A stretch of 64,000 nt of DNA from positions 5,682-69,681 of the forward strand of contig CAZJWJ010000013.1 in the NCBI GenBank assembly GCA_964549495.1, in the 5' to 3' direction. Positions within the stretch are counted from its first letter, which is position 1. The number at the start of each line of letters is the position of its first letter. The notes beneath the pieces are model-generated. The model worked only from the letters and a program-made list of their open reading frames with translations. It searched no databases and was not told the origin of the DNA. Below are positions 26,305-35,906 of the stretch, one piece after another. This DNA comes from JACKBJ01 sp964549495 (GTDB lineage Bacteria; Chloroflexota; Anaerolineae; Epilineales; Epilineaceae). A program made the translations under genes and the position numbers.

Positions 26305-28782
26305 TCAATCGACGCCCTTGATCAGGGAGGGCAGGAAGACGGTGATGGCGCCCGGCCCGATGCCGGAAGCCGGCGTGAACTGCTCGTCGATGGCGTAGCG
26401 CCACCAGACCACCCCGTCGGAGACCCGATCGCCGCCGCCTTCGAAGGCCAGGTCCATGCAGTCGTCCTGCGCGTCGGAGGGGTCGGTCGGCCCGCCGGGG
26501 TCACCCCAGTAGACCAGGGTGGCCAGCTGGCATTCGGGGTTGCCCTCGCTGTGCAGTCCCCATTCGGCGTTGCCGGCGATGATCGAGCGCTGTACGACCA
26601 GGCTGGCCGGCCCGCTGGAGCGGATGCCGCTGGAGAAATCGCGGACGGTGGACTGGCTCAGTTCGAGCCGCCCCGCCTCGCCGGACAGCGCGATGCCCGT
26701 GCCCCGACCCGCCTCGCCCAGTAGCTCGAGCCGGGTCATGCCGACCACGGCATCCTCGACCGCCAAGGCCACCGAGTCCGCTCCCTCGACGCCCTCGACG
26801 CGCAGGCCGTCGCCTTCCAAGACGCTGCCGGCTTCCACCCGCAGGCCGGCCCAACCGGCCTCACCGTCCTCGGGCCGCATGGTCAGCATCTCCGAGTCAC
26901 CGGCCTGGACATCCAGGGTGCCGCGCAGCCCCTCCTGGCCTATCTGCAAGGCCTTGCCCGGGGCGAAGCGCAGCTCCATCGCGCCGTGGAGGCGCAAGAG
27001 CAGCCCGCCGTCGGCGGCCACCACCAGATCCTCGTCGAAGCGCAGGGGCAGGCCCGGCTCGGCCCAGTCGCGCACCCGCTCGCTGCCGCTGGATCCGTAG
27101 CGTTCGTCGACGCGCACCAGGATCTGGTCGCCGGCGTTGTCCTCGAATCGGTTGCGCAAGGCCGGGTTCCGGTGGTCCTCGCCGGCCACCGCGGTGATGG
27201 CCGACAGGGCGATGGCCAAGGGCGGGCCGGCCGCGTCCTGCAAGAGCGAGCCGACGATTAGGCCTTCGGTATCCCCCCAATCGAGCATCGCCTCGCCGCC
27301 CGCCCCGCCCTGTCCCAGACTCAGGTACTCGACCTCGGCCGCCCGGGTGCCTTCGCCCAGCACCAAGCCGCGCCAGCTGCCCGGCTGCTCGGAGGCGCCG
27401 CGCATCGTCACGGGCCGGATGCGGCTGCCCTCGACGTAGAGCTCGGCCTCACCGGCCCCGGCATCGCCCAGATAGAGCCCGCTGCCCTCGGCGAAGACCA
27501 GGTCCAGCCCGGAGCCCAAGAAGAAGCGCGCCACGTCCGGCGAGGCCACGCGCAGGTCGCCGTCGATCTCCAGGGGCACGCCCGGGTTGCTCCATTCGGC
27601 CGAGACCGGCAGGTCCATCTCGACCGAATCGGCCAGCACTCGGATGCGCTGGACGGCATTGTCCTGGAAGGCCTCGGCGCTGCGGATCCCGCCGGTGAAC
27701 TCGCTGACGGCGCGCGGCACGATGGCCACCGGGTAGCCGGGCGCGCCGGCGAAGACCGGCGACTCTGCGATGAGCGACGGGGCCTCGACCAGCAGCATCG
27801 GCTGCTGCGGGCTGCCGCCGTACTCGATGCGGGTGTAGAAGAGCGCGCTGGAAGCGCCCGGATCGGCGTGCTCGCTCAGCTCGACGCCCAGCCAGCTTCC
27901 GGGCCGCGCCTCGAGGCCGGTCAGGCGCACGGGATCGTCCTCCTCGCCATTGGCCTCGAATTGGCCGGGGCTGCCGGCATCGACGCCGGCCAGCAGACCC
28001 GCCTCGGGACCGAAGCGGATCTCGACCCCGGAGTTGAGCGATAGGGTCGGCCGATCCGGCCCGCCGATGGCCAGCAGGTCGTCGACCCGATAGGGCAGGC
28101 AGAAGTCGTGCCAGAACTGGCTGTCGCCCAGGTCGATCTCGCCAGAGGCGTGGATCAGGATCTCGTCTCGAGCGTGACTGCCCGGCCGCAGCTGCAGGTC
28201 GTTGCAGATGCCCATCGACAGGTTCTGGCCGGCTGCCGCCGTGCTGGGGCCCAGCACGTTGGCATCGAAGGCCAGCGGCCAGCCCCCCGAGCCGCGCAGA
28301 TCGAGCAGCCGCAGCTCGGTCGGCGCCCGGATGTCGATCATCGATCGGCCCTCGGAGCCGCCGCCGAAGATGATGGCGTACTGGATGCGGCTGGCCTCGG
28401 CGCCGGGCTCGACGCGGATCTGGCCCCAAAAGCCCTGGGCCTGATCGCGCGAGTTGGGCACGATGCGCACGGGCTCGCTGTTGTCCGGATCGCCCAGGAT
28501 CTCCAGCTTGGCGCCGGGCTCGATGATCAGGCTGGTGCCCTGGCCCATCAGCACCTGCACGTTGGGCGCGATGGTCAGGGTCGAGTTGCGCACCTGCACG
28601 TCGCATTCGACGATATGCGCGTCCTGGGCGGTCCAGGTCTCGTTGCGGTTGATCTCGCCGCAATGGCGGAAGCTCTGAGCGGCCGCCGGGCTGTCGAGGG
28701 CCAGCCAGAAGGCCAGCGCGGTGCCGATCGCCCATGGCCATGCGGCCTTCCCGATCCCGTCCACGTCCTGTCCGAAGCGCAT
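26305..28782 (-). CDS. Secreted right-handed beta-helix surface protein
   Basis: 825 residues. The signal peptide is about residues 14-36 (WAIGTALAFWLAL ... SPAAAQ). The rest is a long run of short strands and turns typical of parallel beta-helix proteins: IEPGAKLEILGD, LSNSGVEIRFGP-like rungs, SIIAGNAEWGLHSEGNP, and repeated descriptions of the 'G.W.G..V..GA' kind. The extreme C-terminus is ITVFLPSLIKGVD, a variant of the LP-L-LLR motif found in other exported proteins of this window. It is related in style and rungs to the protein at 35907-38438. The role is unknown; carbohydrate binding or cell-surface scaffolding are options. SD GGAGGGG lies 7 nt before ATG 28782, and the gene is divergent from the O-antigen-ligase-like gene. 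Confidence 0.75.
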   Translation of the reverse strand: MRFGQDVDGIGKAAWPWAIGTALAFWLALDSPAAAQSFRHCGEINRNETWTAQDAHIVECDVQVRNSTLTIAPNVQVLMGQGTSLIIEPGAKLEILGDPDNSEPVRIVPNSRDQAQGFWGQIRVEPGAEASRIQYAIIFGGGSEGRSMIDIRAPTELRLLDLRGSGGWPLAFDANVLGPSTAAAGQNLSMGICNDLQLRPGSHARDEILIHASGEIDLGDSQFWHDFCLPYRVDDLLAIGGPDRPTLSLNSGVEIRFGPEAGLLAGVDAGSPGQFEANGEEDDPVRLTGLEARPGSWLGVELSEHADPGASSALFYTRIEYGGSPQQPMLLVEAPSLIAESPVFAGAPGYPVAIVPRAVSEFTGGIRSAEAFQDNAVQRIRVLADSVEMDLPVSAEWSNPGVPLEIDGDLRVASPDVARFFLGSGLDLVFAEGSGLYLGDAGAGEAELYVEGSRIRPVTMRGASEQPGSWRGLVLGEGTRAAEVEYLSLGQGGAGGEAMLDWGDTEGLIVGSLLQDAAGPPLAIALSAITAVAGEDHRNPALRNRFEDNAGDQILVRVDERYGSSGSERVRDWAEPGLPLRFDEDLVVAADGGLLLRLHGAMELRFAPGKALQIGQEGLRGTLDVQAGDSEMLTMRPEDGEAGWAGLRVEAGSVLEGDGLRVEGVEGADSVALAVEDAVVGMTRLELLGEAGRGTGIALSGEAGRLELSQSTVRDFSSGIRSSGPASLVVQRSIIAGNAEWGLHSEGNPECQLATLVYWGDPGGPTDPSDAQDDCMDLAFEGGGDRVSDGVVWWRYAIDEQFTPASGIGPGAITVFLPSLIKGVD

Positions 28783-28921
28783 GCCCGTCCCCCTCCGTCC
28801 TCGCCGTCGCCGCCGATCTCGGCGCCCTTCGATGACGCCCTGCGCTTAGGATAGTCCGGAAGTCCAGGCGAAACCACCGCCGGATGCCGCTCGCGAGCGA
28901 GCCGCTGCTCGGCGCCGGGCA

Positions 28922-28949
28922 GCGACAAGGCCGATCTTCCGTGTATAAT
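28922..28949 (+). promoter_or_regulatory. Sigma-70-type promoter of the polysaccharide operon
   Basis: GCGACA (28922-28927), a 16-bp spacer and consensus TATAAT (28944-28949) precede ATG 29028 by about 78 nt. It lies in the 245-bp divergent region shared with the beta-helix gene. Confidence 0.5.
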
Positions 28950-29027
28950 CCCCGGATGTCTCGGCGGCCTCCGCGGGCGGGCCGTCGGCTCCCTTCCGCG
29001 CCCGCGTTCGATGGAGGACCCTGCGTC

Positions 29028-32000
29028 ATGAGATCGAGGATCGCCCAGTACGCCCAGCATCTGGTGGAGTCCGGCTGGCTGGCGGCCGTGATCGTGACGC
29101 CGCTCTTCTTCAACGTCTGGTCCAATCGGGTCTTCGAGCCCGAGAAGCTCAGCCTGCTGCGCAGCCTGGCGATGGGCATGCTGGCCGCCTTCCTGGTGGT
29201 CAGCTTCGAACAGGGCCTGCCGGGCCTCGATCGGATCCGCGAGGCCCTGCGCCGGCCCCTGGTGCGCCCGGTCCTGGCGCTGACGGCAGTCTATCTGCTC
29301 TCCAGCCTCACCTCCTACACCCCCTGGCTCAGCCTGACCGGCTCCTACGTGCGGCTGCAGGGCCTGCACACCTGGCTGGCCTACGTGGTGGTCTTCCTCT
29401 GCATCGTCGCCTTCCTGCGCCGCGGCCGTCAGCTCGAGCGCCTGCAGATGGCCCTGATCCTGCCCAGCCTGCCGGTGGCGCTCTACGGCGTGGTGCAGAA
29501 GTACGGCGCCGATCCCATGCCATGGCTGGGCGACGTGACCCAGCGCGTGGCCAGCACCATGGGCAACTCGATCTTCGTCGCGGCCTATCTGATCCTGGTC
29601 CTGCCCCTGACCGTCGCCCGCCTGCTGGAGGCCTTGCGCGGTCTGGACGAGGCGGATGCCGAGGACGGGCCGGTCAACGCCGCCGTGCTGCGGGTGGCCG
29701 GCTACCTGGTGCTCTTGGCGGTGCAGGTGGCCGCCATCGTGCTCTCCGGCAGCCGCGGTCCCTGGCTGGGCATCCTGGGCGGGCTCTTCTTCATGTTCCT
29801 GACCTGGGCCGTCCTGCGCGGCCGGCGGCGCCTGGTGATGGGCGTCTTGGGTCTGGGCCTGGCCGTCGGCATCTTCCTGGTGGTCTTCAACCTGCCCAAC
29901 AGCCCGCTGGCGCCCCTGCGCGACACGCCCTATATCGGGCGCCTGGGCCAGATCTTCGAGACCGAGAGCGGCACCGGCAAGGTGCGCGTGCTGATCTGGA
30001 GTGGCGCCATCGAGCTGATCGGCTCCGACCCGCTGCGCACGGTCATCGGCTGGGGTCCCGAGTCGATGCACGTGGCCTACAATCCCTACTATCCGCCCGA
30101 GCTGGGCAACTTCGAGGCCCGCAACGCCTCGCCCGACCGCTCGCACAACGAGACCTACGACGTGCTGGTGCAGCTGGGACTCTTGGGCTTCCTGGCCTAC
30201 CTGGCGCTCTTCACCAGCCTCTTCGCCAACGGCTTGCGCTGGCTGGGGCTGATCGACGATCGGGCCGATATGGGCCGCTTCCTGGGCTTCTGGCTGGGCG
30301 GCGGTGTGATCTCGAGCTTGGGCTTCTACCTCTGGGACGGCAGCTGGACCTTCTTCGGGGTGGCCCTGCCGGCCGGCATGATCGCCGGCCTCCTGGCCTA
30401 CGTAACCCTGCGCGCACTGACCGGCTTCGAGACCCCCAGCCGCCCGGGGCAACTGTTGATGGTGGCCCTCCTGGCCGCCATCATCGCCCACTTCATCGAG
30501 ATCCACTTCGGCATCGCCATCGCCGCCACGCGCACCCTCTTCTTCGTCATGGCCGGCATGCTGGTCGTCATCGGCGGCCTGGCCACGGAGCGGCCCGAGC
30601 TCTTGACCCGCGAGGCCCTGTCCTCGGCCGAGGATCCGCCCAAGATCCGACGCCGCAAGCGCAGCGTCCGCGCGGTCGATCGACCCAACTCCATGCAGAG
30701 CACCTGGACCTGGATCTCGGCCGGCTGCCTGATGCTGGTGCTCATGGCCAGCTTGCTCTACGACTTCATCGTCGATCCGGCCCTGAGCGGCACCGACCTC
30801 TTGATCTTCCTGTGGCTGGTCGGCCTGAGCTGGCTGGTGGGCACGCTGATCCTGGGCACGGAGACCTACCTGGACCTGGCCGCCAGCCGGGTGCCGGGCG
30901 GGGGGCGCATCGGGATGGGCGCCTACCTGATGCTGACCCTCGGCATGTCGGTGGCCTACGGACTCAGCCATTGGCTCACCCTGGCCGGCGCCGGCGGCGC
31001 CGAGACCTCGGCCGGCCTGCTGCTGATGTACTACTTCGCGCTCCTGCTCTTGCTCCTGGGCTGGGCCTGGGTGCTGGGCCGTCTGGGCCCCACCGCGGAG
31101 CGCGTATCCCTGCGCGGCATGGGCGCCTGGGCCTATCTGGCGGTGGCCGGCCTGGCCCTCGTCCTGGCCTTCCTGCTCAACTACAACGAGGTCAAGGCCG
31201 ACATCTTCTACAAGCAAGCCTGGGCAGGATACCATGCGCAGGCCGGCGTCGAAGGCGATTTCCAGCGTGCCATGCAGCTCTACGATCTGGCGCGGGAGGA
31301 CTACGATCGCGCCCTGGAGCTGGACCCGAAAGAGGACTACTACCTGCTCTTCAAGGGCAAGGCCCTGCTCGAGCAGGCCGCGCGCGGCGCGGCGGCCTTC
31401 GACCAGCAGCAGGCCGAGACCATCGCCACGACCGAGAACTTCAGCGAGTACACCGAGAGCCTGCGCGAGGCCGCCGAGCAGCGCGACCGGCGTTTCGAAG
31501 AGGCCATCGCCGTGCTCGAGGAGGCCCTGGCCTTGGCTCCGTACAATCCGGATCACAACGCCAACCTGGCGCGAGCCTACCAGATCTGGGGCGACAGCAC
31601 CCACGATGCCGAGCTGCGCGCCGAACGGCTGGTCCAGTCGCGGCAGTGGTTCGAGCGCGTCATCGCGCCGGATCTGTCGCCCATGAACGCCGGACTGCGC
31701 GAGGAGCTGGCCACCACCGAGTTCCTGGCCGGCAACATCGAGGCCGCCCTGGAGCGCATCGACGAGGCCCTGGAGATCGACCCGCAGTACACCCGGCCCT
31801 ACCGCCTGCGCGGGCGAATCTTCCGCGAAGAAGGCGATCTGGAGCGCGCGGCGGAGGAATACCGGACCTATCTGGACTCGCGCGACGGGCGGCGCGACAT
31901 CGCCGCCTACAGCGAGCTGGCCTGGGTCTACGGGCAGATGGGCGAGTTGGACCTGGCCCGCGAGGCCAACGAGAATGCCTTGAACCTGAGCATCTCGATC

Positions 32001-32192
32001 GAGGGACGACCCGACATCACCACCCTGGGCAACCTGGCCATCCTGGCCCGCGACCAGGACGATTTGGACGGCGCCTGCGAGTACGTGCGGCAGGGTATGG
32101 AGGCCAGCAACGGCACCGACCCGACGATCAACGCGCTCAACGAGACGCTCGGCTGTGGCATCGAGCCGCCCGCGCCGATGCCGGCTCCCTAG
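29028..32192 (+). CDS. O-antigen ligase/polymerase-like (Wzy_C) membrane protein fused to TPR repeats
   Basis: 1054 residues. About 12-14 hydrophobic segments fill residues 15-715. Among them is the Wzy/WaaL-type region IVLSGSRGPWLGILGGLFFM, followed by a periplasmic-type loop with conserved ESMHVAYNPYY and DRSHNETYDVLVQLG, the hallmark of O-antigen ligases and polymerases. Residues about 740-1045 are soluble tetratricopeptide repeats (for example YDRALELDPKEDYYLLFKGK, ALEIDPQYTRPYRLRGR). It probably polymerises or transfers polyprenyl-linked glycan, with the TPR part recruiting partners. ATG 29028 with GGAGGA is chosen over ATG 28956. It heads a run with the WecA-like and UDP-GlcNAc dehydrogenase genes. 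Confidence 0.85.
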   Translation: MRSRIAQYAQHLVESGWLAAVIVTPLFFNVWSNRVFEPEKLSLLRSLAMGMLAAFLVVSFEQGLPGLDRIREALRRPLVRPVLALTAVYLLSSLTSYTPWLSLTGSYVRLQGLHTWLAYVVVFLCIVAFLRRGRQLERLQMALILPSLPVALYGVVQKYGADPMPWLGDVTQRVASTMGNSIFVAAYLILVLPLTVARLLEALRGLDEADAEDGPVNAAVLRVAGYLVLLAVQVAAIVLSGSRGPWLGILGGLFFMFLTWAVLRGRRRLVMGVLGLGLAVGIFLVVFNLPNSPLAPLRDTPYIGRLGQIFETESGTGKVRVLIWSGAIELIGSDPLRTVIGWGPESMHVAYNPYYPPELGNFEARNASPDRSHNETYDVLVQLGLLGFLAYLALFTSLFANGLRWLGLIDDRADMGRFLGFWLGGGVISSLGFYLWDGSWTFFGVALPAGMIAGLLAYVTLRALTGFETPSRPGQLLMVALLAAIIAHFIEIHFGIAIAATRTLFFVMAGMLVVIGGLATERPELLTREALSSAEDPPKIRRRKRSVRAVDRPNSMQSTWTWISAGCLMLVLMASLLYDFIVDPALSGTDLLIFLWLVGLSWLVGTLILGTETYLDLAASRVPGGGRIGMGAYLMLTLGMSVAYGLSHWLTLAGAGGAETSAGLLLMYYFALLLLLLGWAWVLGRLGPTAERVSLRGMGAWAYLAVAGLALVLAFLLNYNEVKADIFYKQAWAGYHAQAGVEGDFQRAMQLYDLAREDYDRALELDPKEDYYLLFKGKALLEQAARGAAAFDQQQAETIATTENFSEYTESLREAAEQRDRRFEEAIAVLEEALALAPYNPDHNANLARAYQIWGDSTHDAELRAERLVQSRQWFERVIAPDLSPMNAGLREELATTEFLAGNIEAALERIDEALEIDPQYTRPYRLRGRIFREEGDLERAAEEYRTYLDSRDGRRDIAAYSELAWVYGQMGELDLAREANENALNLSISIEGRPDITTLGNLAILARDQDDLDGACEYVRQGMEASNGTDPTINALNETLGCGIEPPAPMPAP

Positions 32193-32218
32193 CGCGAAGC
32201 GATAGGGAGCCCATCCGC

Positions 32219-33301
32219 ATGCCCCCGCTGCTCGTGCTGCTCGGCGCCCTGGCGGCCGCCCTCATCGGCACGCCCGTCGCCCGCGGCCTGGCCTGGCGCC
32301 TGGGCCTGACCGCCAAGCCCTCGCCGGTGCGCCACCACAGCCACCCCACCCCGCTATTGGGCGGGCTGGCCATCTATGGCGCGGTGATGCTGGCCCTGGC
32401 CCTGATGAGCTCCAGCGAGGCCTGGGGCCAGCTGGCCGGCATGCTCGGCGGCGCCTCGCTGGTGGCCCTGCTGGGCCTGATCGACGACCGCCGGCCGCTC
32501 TCGCCGGCGCTCAAGCTCGGCGTCGAGGCCCTGGCGGCCAGCGCGCTATTGGCCTCGGGCGTGCAGGTCCAGCTCCTGGGCGGGCCGGCGCTGAGCCTGC
32601 CGGCCGGCCCGGTCGGACTCTGGGACGCCCTGCTGACCATCCTGTGGGTGGTGGCGGTCACCAACGCCGCCAACCTCCTGGACAACATGGACGGCATGCT
32701 CAGCGGCGTGGCAGCCATCGCCGCGCTGGGCTTCATGCTGCTGGCCGTTGGCAGCGGGCAGTACCTGGTGGCCCCCCTGGCCGCCGCCTTGGCCGGCGCC
32801 AGCCTGGGCTTTCTGGTCTACAACCACAATCCGGCCAGCATCTTCATGGGCGACGGCGGCTCGCTCTTCTTGGGCTTCCTGCTGGCCGCCCTGGGCATCA
32901 AGCTGCGCTTCCCCGGCCTGCCCACCGAGCAGAGCTGGATGCTGCCGGCCCTGGTGCTGGCCCTGCCGCTCTTCGACACCTGCCTGGTGATGCTCTCCCG
33001 CATGCGCCGGGGCGTGAACCCGCTGACGACCGGCGGCAAAGATCATCTCTCGCACCGCCTGGTGGCCCGCGGCGCCAGCGAGCGCGAGGCAGCGCTCTGG
33101 GTCTGGCTGCTGGCCGCCGGCGCCTCGGCCTTGGCCATCTACGTGCGCCACGCCACCCGACCCGAGGCCTGGCTGGCCCTGGCCATCGTGCTGGCTGCCG
33201 TCCTCTGGGGACTGTGGCAGCTCGAGTTCCGCCCGGACGCCGTGCGCATGCTGCCGCAGGGCCAGCGGGCCGCCGGCGGCATCGAGGAGACCCGCTCGTG
33301 A
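32219..33301 (+). CDS. WecA/TagO-like polyprenyl-phosphate sugar-1-phosphate transferase
   Basis: 360 residues with about ten hydrophobic segments. MraY/WecA family signatures: PVRHHSHPTPLLGGLAIYG, LGLIDDRRPLSP (DD pair), NAANLLDNMDGML, NHNPASIFMGDGGSLFLGF and, late, the cytoplasmic loop KDHLSHRLV that helps define WecA-type enzymes. It transfers a HexNAc-1-phosphate from a UDP-sugar to undecaprenyl phosphate at the inner membrane face, starting glycan assembly. It lies 26 bp after the Wzy/TPR gene with AGGGAG upstream of ATG, and ends in a GTGA overlap with the UDP-GlcNAc dehydrogenase gene. Confidence 0.9.
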   Translation: MPPLLVLLGALAAALIGTPVARGLAWRLGLTAKPSPVRHHSHPTPLLGGLAIYGAVMLALALMSSSEAWGQLAGMLGGASLVALLGLIDDRRPLSPALKLGVEALAASALLASGVQVQLLGGPALSLPAGPVGLWDALLTILWVVAVTNAANLLDNMDGMLSGVAAIAALGFMLLAVGSGQYLVAPLAAALAGASLGFLVYNHNPASIFMGDGGSLFLGFLLAALGIKLRFPGLPTEQSWMLPALVLALPLFDTCLVMLSRMRRGVNPLTTGGKDHLSHRLVARGASEREAALWVWLLAAGASALAIYVRHATRPEAWLALAIVLAAVLWGLWQLEFRPDAVRMLPQGQRAAGGIEETRS

Positions 33302-34785
33302 GCGATTCGGTAGCCAAGCCCGCCGCGACCGCCCGCCTCTCGGCCAGCGACGCGGCCGAGCAATTGGCAGCGCGCATCGCCGATCGCTCGGCGGTGGTCG
33401 GCGTGGTCGGCCTGGGCTATGTCGGGCTGCCCTTGGCGGTGGCCCTGGCCGAGGCCGGATTCGGCCTGCGCGGCGTCGATCTCGACCCCGGCAAGGTCGA
33501 GTCCCTGCGCGGAGGCCGGAGCCCCATCGCCGACGTCTCCGACCCGCGGGTCGCGGCGGTGGTCGATAGCGGCCGGCTGCAGGCCAGCACCGACTACGCC
33601 GGGCTGTCGGATTGCGATGCCATCTTCGTCTGCGTGCCCACGCCCTTCGACGCCAACAAGACACCCGACTTGCAGTTCGTCCACCGGGCGGCCGACGGCG
33701 TGGCGGCCCAGTTGCGACCGGGCCAGCTGGTAGTCCTGCAGTCGACCACCTATCCCGGCACCACCGAAGAGGTCATCCTGCCGCGCCTGGAGGCGGCCGA
33801 CCTGGAGGTGGGCCGCGACTTCTTCCTGGCCTTCAGCCCCGAGCGCATCGACCCGGGCGTGCCCGAGCACACGGTGCTCAACACGCCCAAGGTGGTCGGC
33901 GGCATCACGGCCCGCTGCACCGAGCTGGCGGCCGCGCTCCTGTCCAGCCTGGGCCCGGCGGTGCATCCCGTCTCCAGCCCGCGCGTGGCCGAGATGACCA
34001 AGCTGCTGGAGAATATCTTCCGCTCGGTCAACATCGCCCTGGTCAACGAGATGGCCATCCTGGGCGAGCGCATGGGCCTGGATATCTGGGAGGTCATCGA
34101 GGCCGCGGCCACCAAGCCCTTCGGCTTCATGCCTTTCTGGCCCGGACCGGGCGTGGGCGGTCATTGCATCCCCATCGACCCCTACTACCTGGCTTGGAAG
34201 GCCCGCGAGTACGACTTCTCGACCCGCTTCATCGAGCTGGCGGCGGACATCAACCAGGCCATGCCCTTCCACGCCGCCAACCTGGTCGACCAGGCCCTGG
34301 ACTGGGCCGGCCGCAGCTGCAAGGGCGCGCGGGTGCTGGTCTTGGGCGTGGCCTTCAAGCCCAACGTCGACGATCCGCGCAACTCGCCGGCCGAGCGCGT
34401 CATCGAATTGCTCCTAGCCCGCGGGGCGCGGGTCGAATACCACGACCCGCACGTGCCGCGCTTCCGCGTCGGCGGCAGCCCCATCCATCCCGAAGCGCTA
34501 CAGCTGCGGAGCCGGCCGCTGGACGAGGCGACCGTGAGCGAGGCCGACGCGGTGGTCATCCTCACCGCCCATGCAGCCTTGGACTATCCGGCGATCCTGC
34601 GCCATGCGCGCCTGGTGGTCGACACCACGCGCGCGACGCAGGGCCAGGAGGCCGAGCATCTCTTTCGCTTGGGCCGGCAGCGGCCCGCATCCGAGGCGAT
34701 GTCCGAGCCCGGAGACGCACATCACCCGGCCGTCGAGCAGCCGGAGGGCGAGCATCCGGCAGACGAGACCCCCCGATCGACATGA
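33298..34785 (+). CDS. UDP-N-acetylglucosamine 6-dehydrogenase-like (WbpA/UGD family)
   Basis: 495 residues from GTG 33298, overlapping the previous stop as GTGA. The NAD-binding start is VVGVVGLGYVGLPLAVALAE, followed by VCVPTPFDANKTPDL, SPERIDPG, the substrate-binding helix EMTKLLENIFRSVNIALVNE, catalytic C290 in GVGGHCIPIDPYYL, and GVAFKPNVDDPRNSPA. SPERIDPG and the segment around it fit the UDP-HexNAc dehydrogenase (WbpA/WecC) subgroup better than UDP-glucose dehydrogenase. It oxidises a UDP-HexNAc to the uronic acid with 2 NAD+, supplying precursor to the neighbouring glycan machinery. The last ~50 residues (polar, Pro/Glu-rich) are an extra tail. Confidence 0.88.
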   Translation: MSDSVAKPAATARLSASDAAEQLAARIADRSAVVGVVGLGYVGLPLAVALAEAGFGLRGVDLDPGKVESLRGGRSPIADVSDPRVAAVVDSGRLQASTDYAGLSDCDAIFVCVPTPFDANKTPDLQFVHRAADGVAAQLRPGQLVVLQSTTYPGTTEEVILPRLEAADLEVGRDFFLAFSPERIDPGVPEHTVLNTPKVVGGITARCTELAAALLSSLGPAVHPVSSPRVAEMTKLLENIFRSVNIALVNEMAILGERMGLDIWEVIEAAATKPFGFMPFWPGPGVGGHCIPIDPYYLAWKAREYDFSTRFIELAADINQAMPFHAANLVDQALDWAGRSCKGARVLVLGVAFKPNVDDPRNSPAERVIELLLARGARVEYHDPHVPRFRVGGSPIHPEALQLRSRPLDEATVSEADAVVILTAHAALDYPAILRHARLVVDTTRATQGQEAEHLFRLGRQRPASEAMSEPGDAHHPAVEQPEGEHPADETPRST

Positions 34786-34815
34786 ACCGAAACCCGAATT
34801 CAGGAGGAGCAGACC

Positions 34816-35778
34816 ATGGCACGACGTGAACGAGAGCGCTACACCGAACGGAATCGACCCGGTCGCCAAACCGCCGGCAGCGGAGGCGGCGGCGAGCAGG
34901 GTCCGGCCATGAAGAACCCGGCCGTCCTGGTGGCCATCGCCGGCCTGGTCGTGGCCGGCGCGATGGCCCTGGGCTTCCTCTTCGCCCGCGGCGACGCGCC
35001 GCAGACCGCCGAGACCCCGGAGGAGCTGGCCACCACCCCGGCCGAGATGGAGTCGGGCGAGACCGGCGACGAAGCGGAGATGGCCGCGGAGGACGGCGCG
35101 GCCGACGACATGTCCGAGGGTGACGCGAGCGACGACGAGCCGGCGGAGGGCGAGGCGGCCGAGGGCGGAACCGGCGACGAGATGGATGCCGCTGCCTCGG
35201 ATACCAGCAGCCGGGCCAACATGTACGAGAGCTGGGAGGACCAGAATCTCGACCCGGAGGGCACGGCCTACTTCGCCACCATCGCCACCGACAAGGGCGA
35301 CATCGAGCTCGAGCTCTTCCCCGAGGTGGCGCCGGATCACGTCAACTCCTTCATCTTCCTGGCCCGCGAGGGCTACTACGACGGCCTGGTCTTCCACCGC
35401 GTCGAGCCGGGCTTCGTGATCCAGGGCGGTGACCCGCTGGGCATGGGCACCGGCGGGCCGGGCTACAACGTGCCGGCCGAGTTCAACAGCGACGATCCGG
35501 TACCGCATCGCGCCGGCACCCTGGCCATGGCCCGCTCCGGCGATCCGAATTCCGGCGGCAGCCAGTTCTACGTCGTCATCGAGGACGGGCCCGGCCCGAG
35601 CAGCCTCGACGGCCAATACACCGTCTTCGGCCACACCATCGGCGGCATGAACGTCGTGCGCCAGATCGCCGTCGGCGACGTGATGAACAGCGTCACCATC
35701 CGCGAAGCGCCCAAGAGCGAGAGCGTGGTCAGCCCGGACGACATCCGCGAGGGTAACCTGCCCGACGGGATCGAGTAG
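34816..35778 (+). CDS. Membrane-anchored cyclophilin-type peptidyl-prolyl isomerase
   Basis: 320 residues: a basic cytoplasmic N-terminus, a membrane segment (about residues 38-57, VLVAIAGLVVAGAMALGFLF), an acidic Ala/Glu/Asp linker (about 60-135), then a cyclophilin domain (about 148-300). Domain motifs: FLAREGYYDGLVFHRVEPGF, IQGGDPLGMGTGGPGY, GTLAMARSGDPNSGGSQFY and YTVFGHTIGGMNVV. The catalytic Arg of FHRV and QGGDP are kept. It should help fold exported proteins outside the membrane, which fits the many secreted proteins nearby. SD AGGAGG lies 8 nt before ATG; a 17-bp hairpin follows the stop. Confidence 0.93.
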   Translation: MARRERERYTERNRPGRQTAGSGGGGEQGPAMKNPAVLVAIAGLVVAGAMALGFLFARGDAPQTAETPEELATTPAEMESGETGDEAEMAAEDGAADDMSEGDASDDEPAEGEAAEGGTGDEMDAAASDTSSRANMYESWEDQNLDPEGTAYFATIATDKGDIELELFPEVAPDHVNSFIFLAREGYYDGLVFHRVEPGFVIQGGDPLGMGTGGPGYNVPAEFNSDDPVPHRAGTLAMARSGDPNSGGSQFYVVIEDGPGPSSLDGQYTVFGHTIGGMNVVRQIAVGDVMNSVTIREAPKSESVVSPDDIREGNLPDGIE

Positions 35779-35784
35779 CAGCTG

Positions 35785-35831
35785 CCGCGCCCGCGATCGC
35801 CCTCCATCATCCCTGGCGATCGCGGGCGCGG
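35785..35831 (+). terminator. Intrinsic-type hairpin after the cyclophilin gene
   Basis: A 17-bp perfect stem (35785-35801 with 35815-35831; core GCCCGCGATCGCC) with a 13-nt loop is followed by TGGTCTCGTT. It separates the glycan/cyclophilin run from the next secreted protein gene. Confidence 0.6.
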
Positions 35832-35906
35832 TGGTCTCGTTCCGCGTCGGACTCATTCCGAGCCGGAATCATCTACGTCATCGTCGAATCGATAAGGGAT
35901 TGCGCC

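Noticed and set aside
28956..29027. Leaderless start at ATG 28956 for the Wzy/TPR gene, six bases after TATAAT
   Set aside because: The added residues are Arg/Pro-rich and unlike the family; ATG 29028 has a strong GGAGGA site, so a leadered mRNA is more likely.
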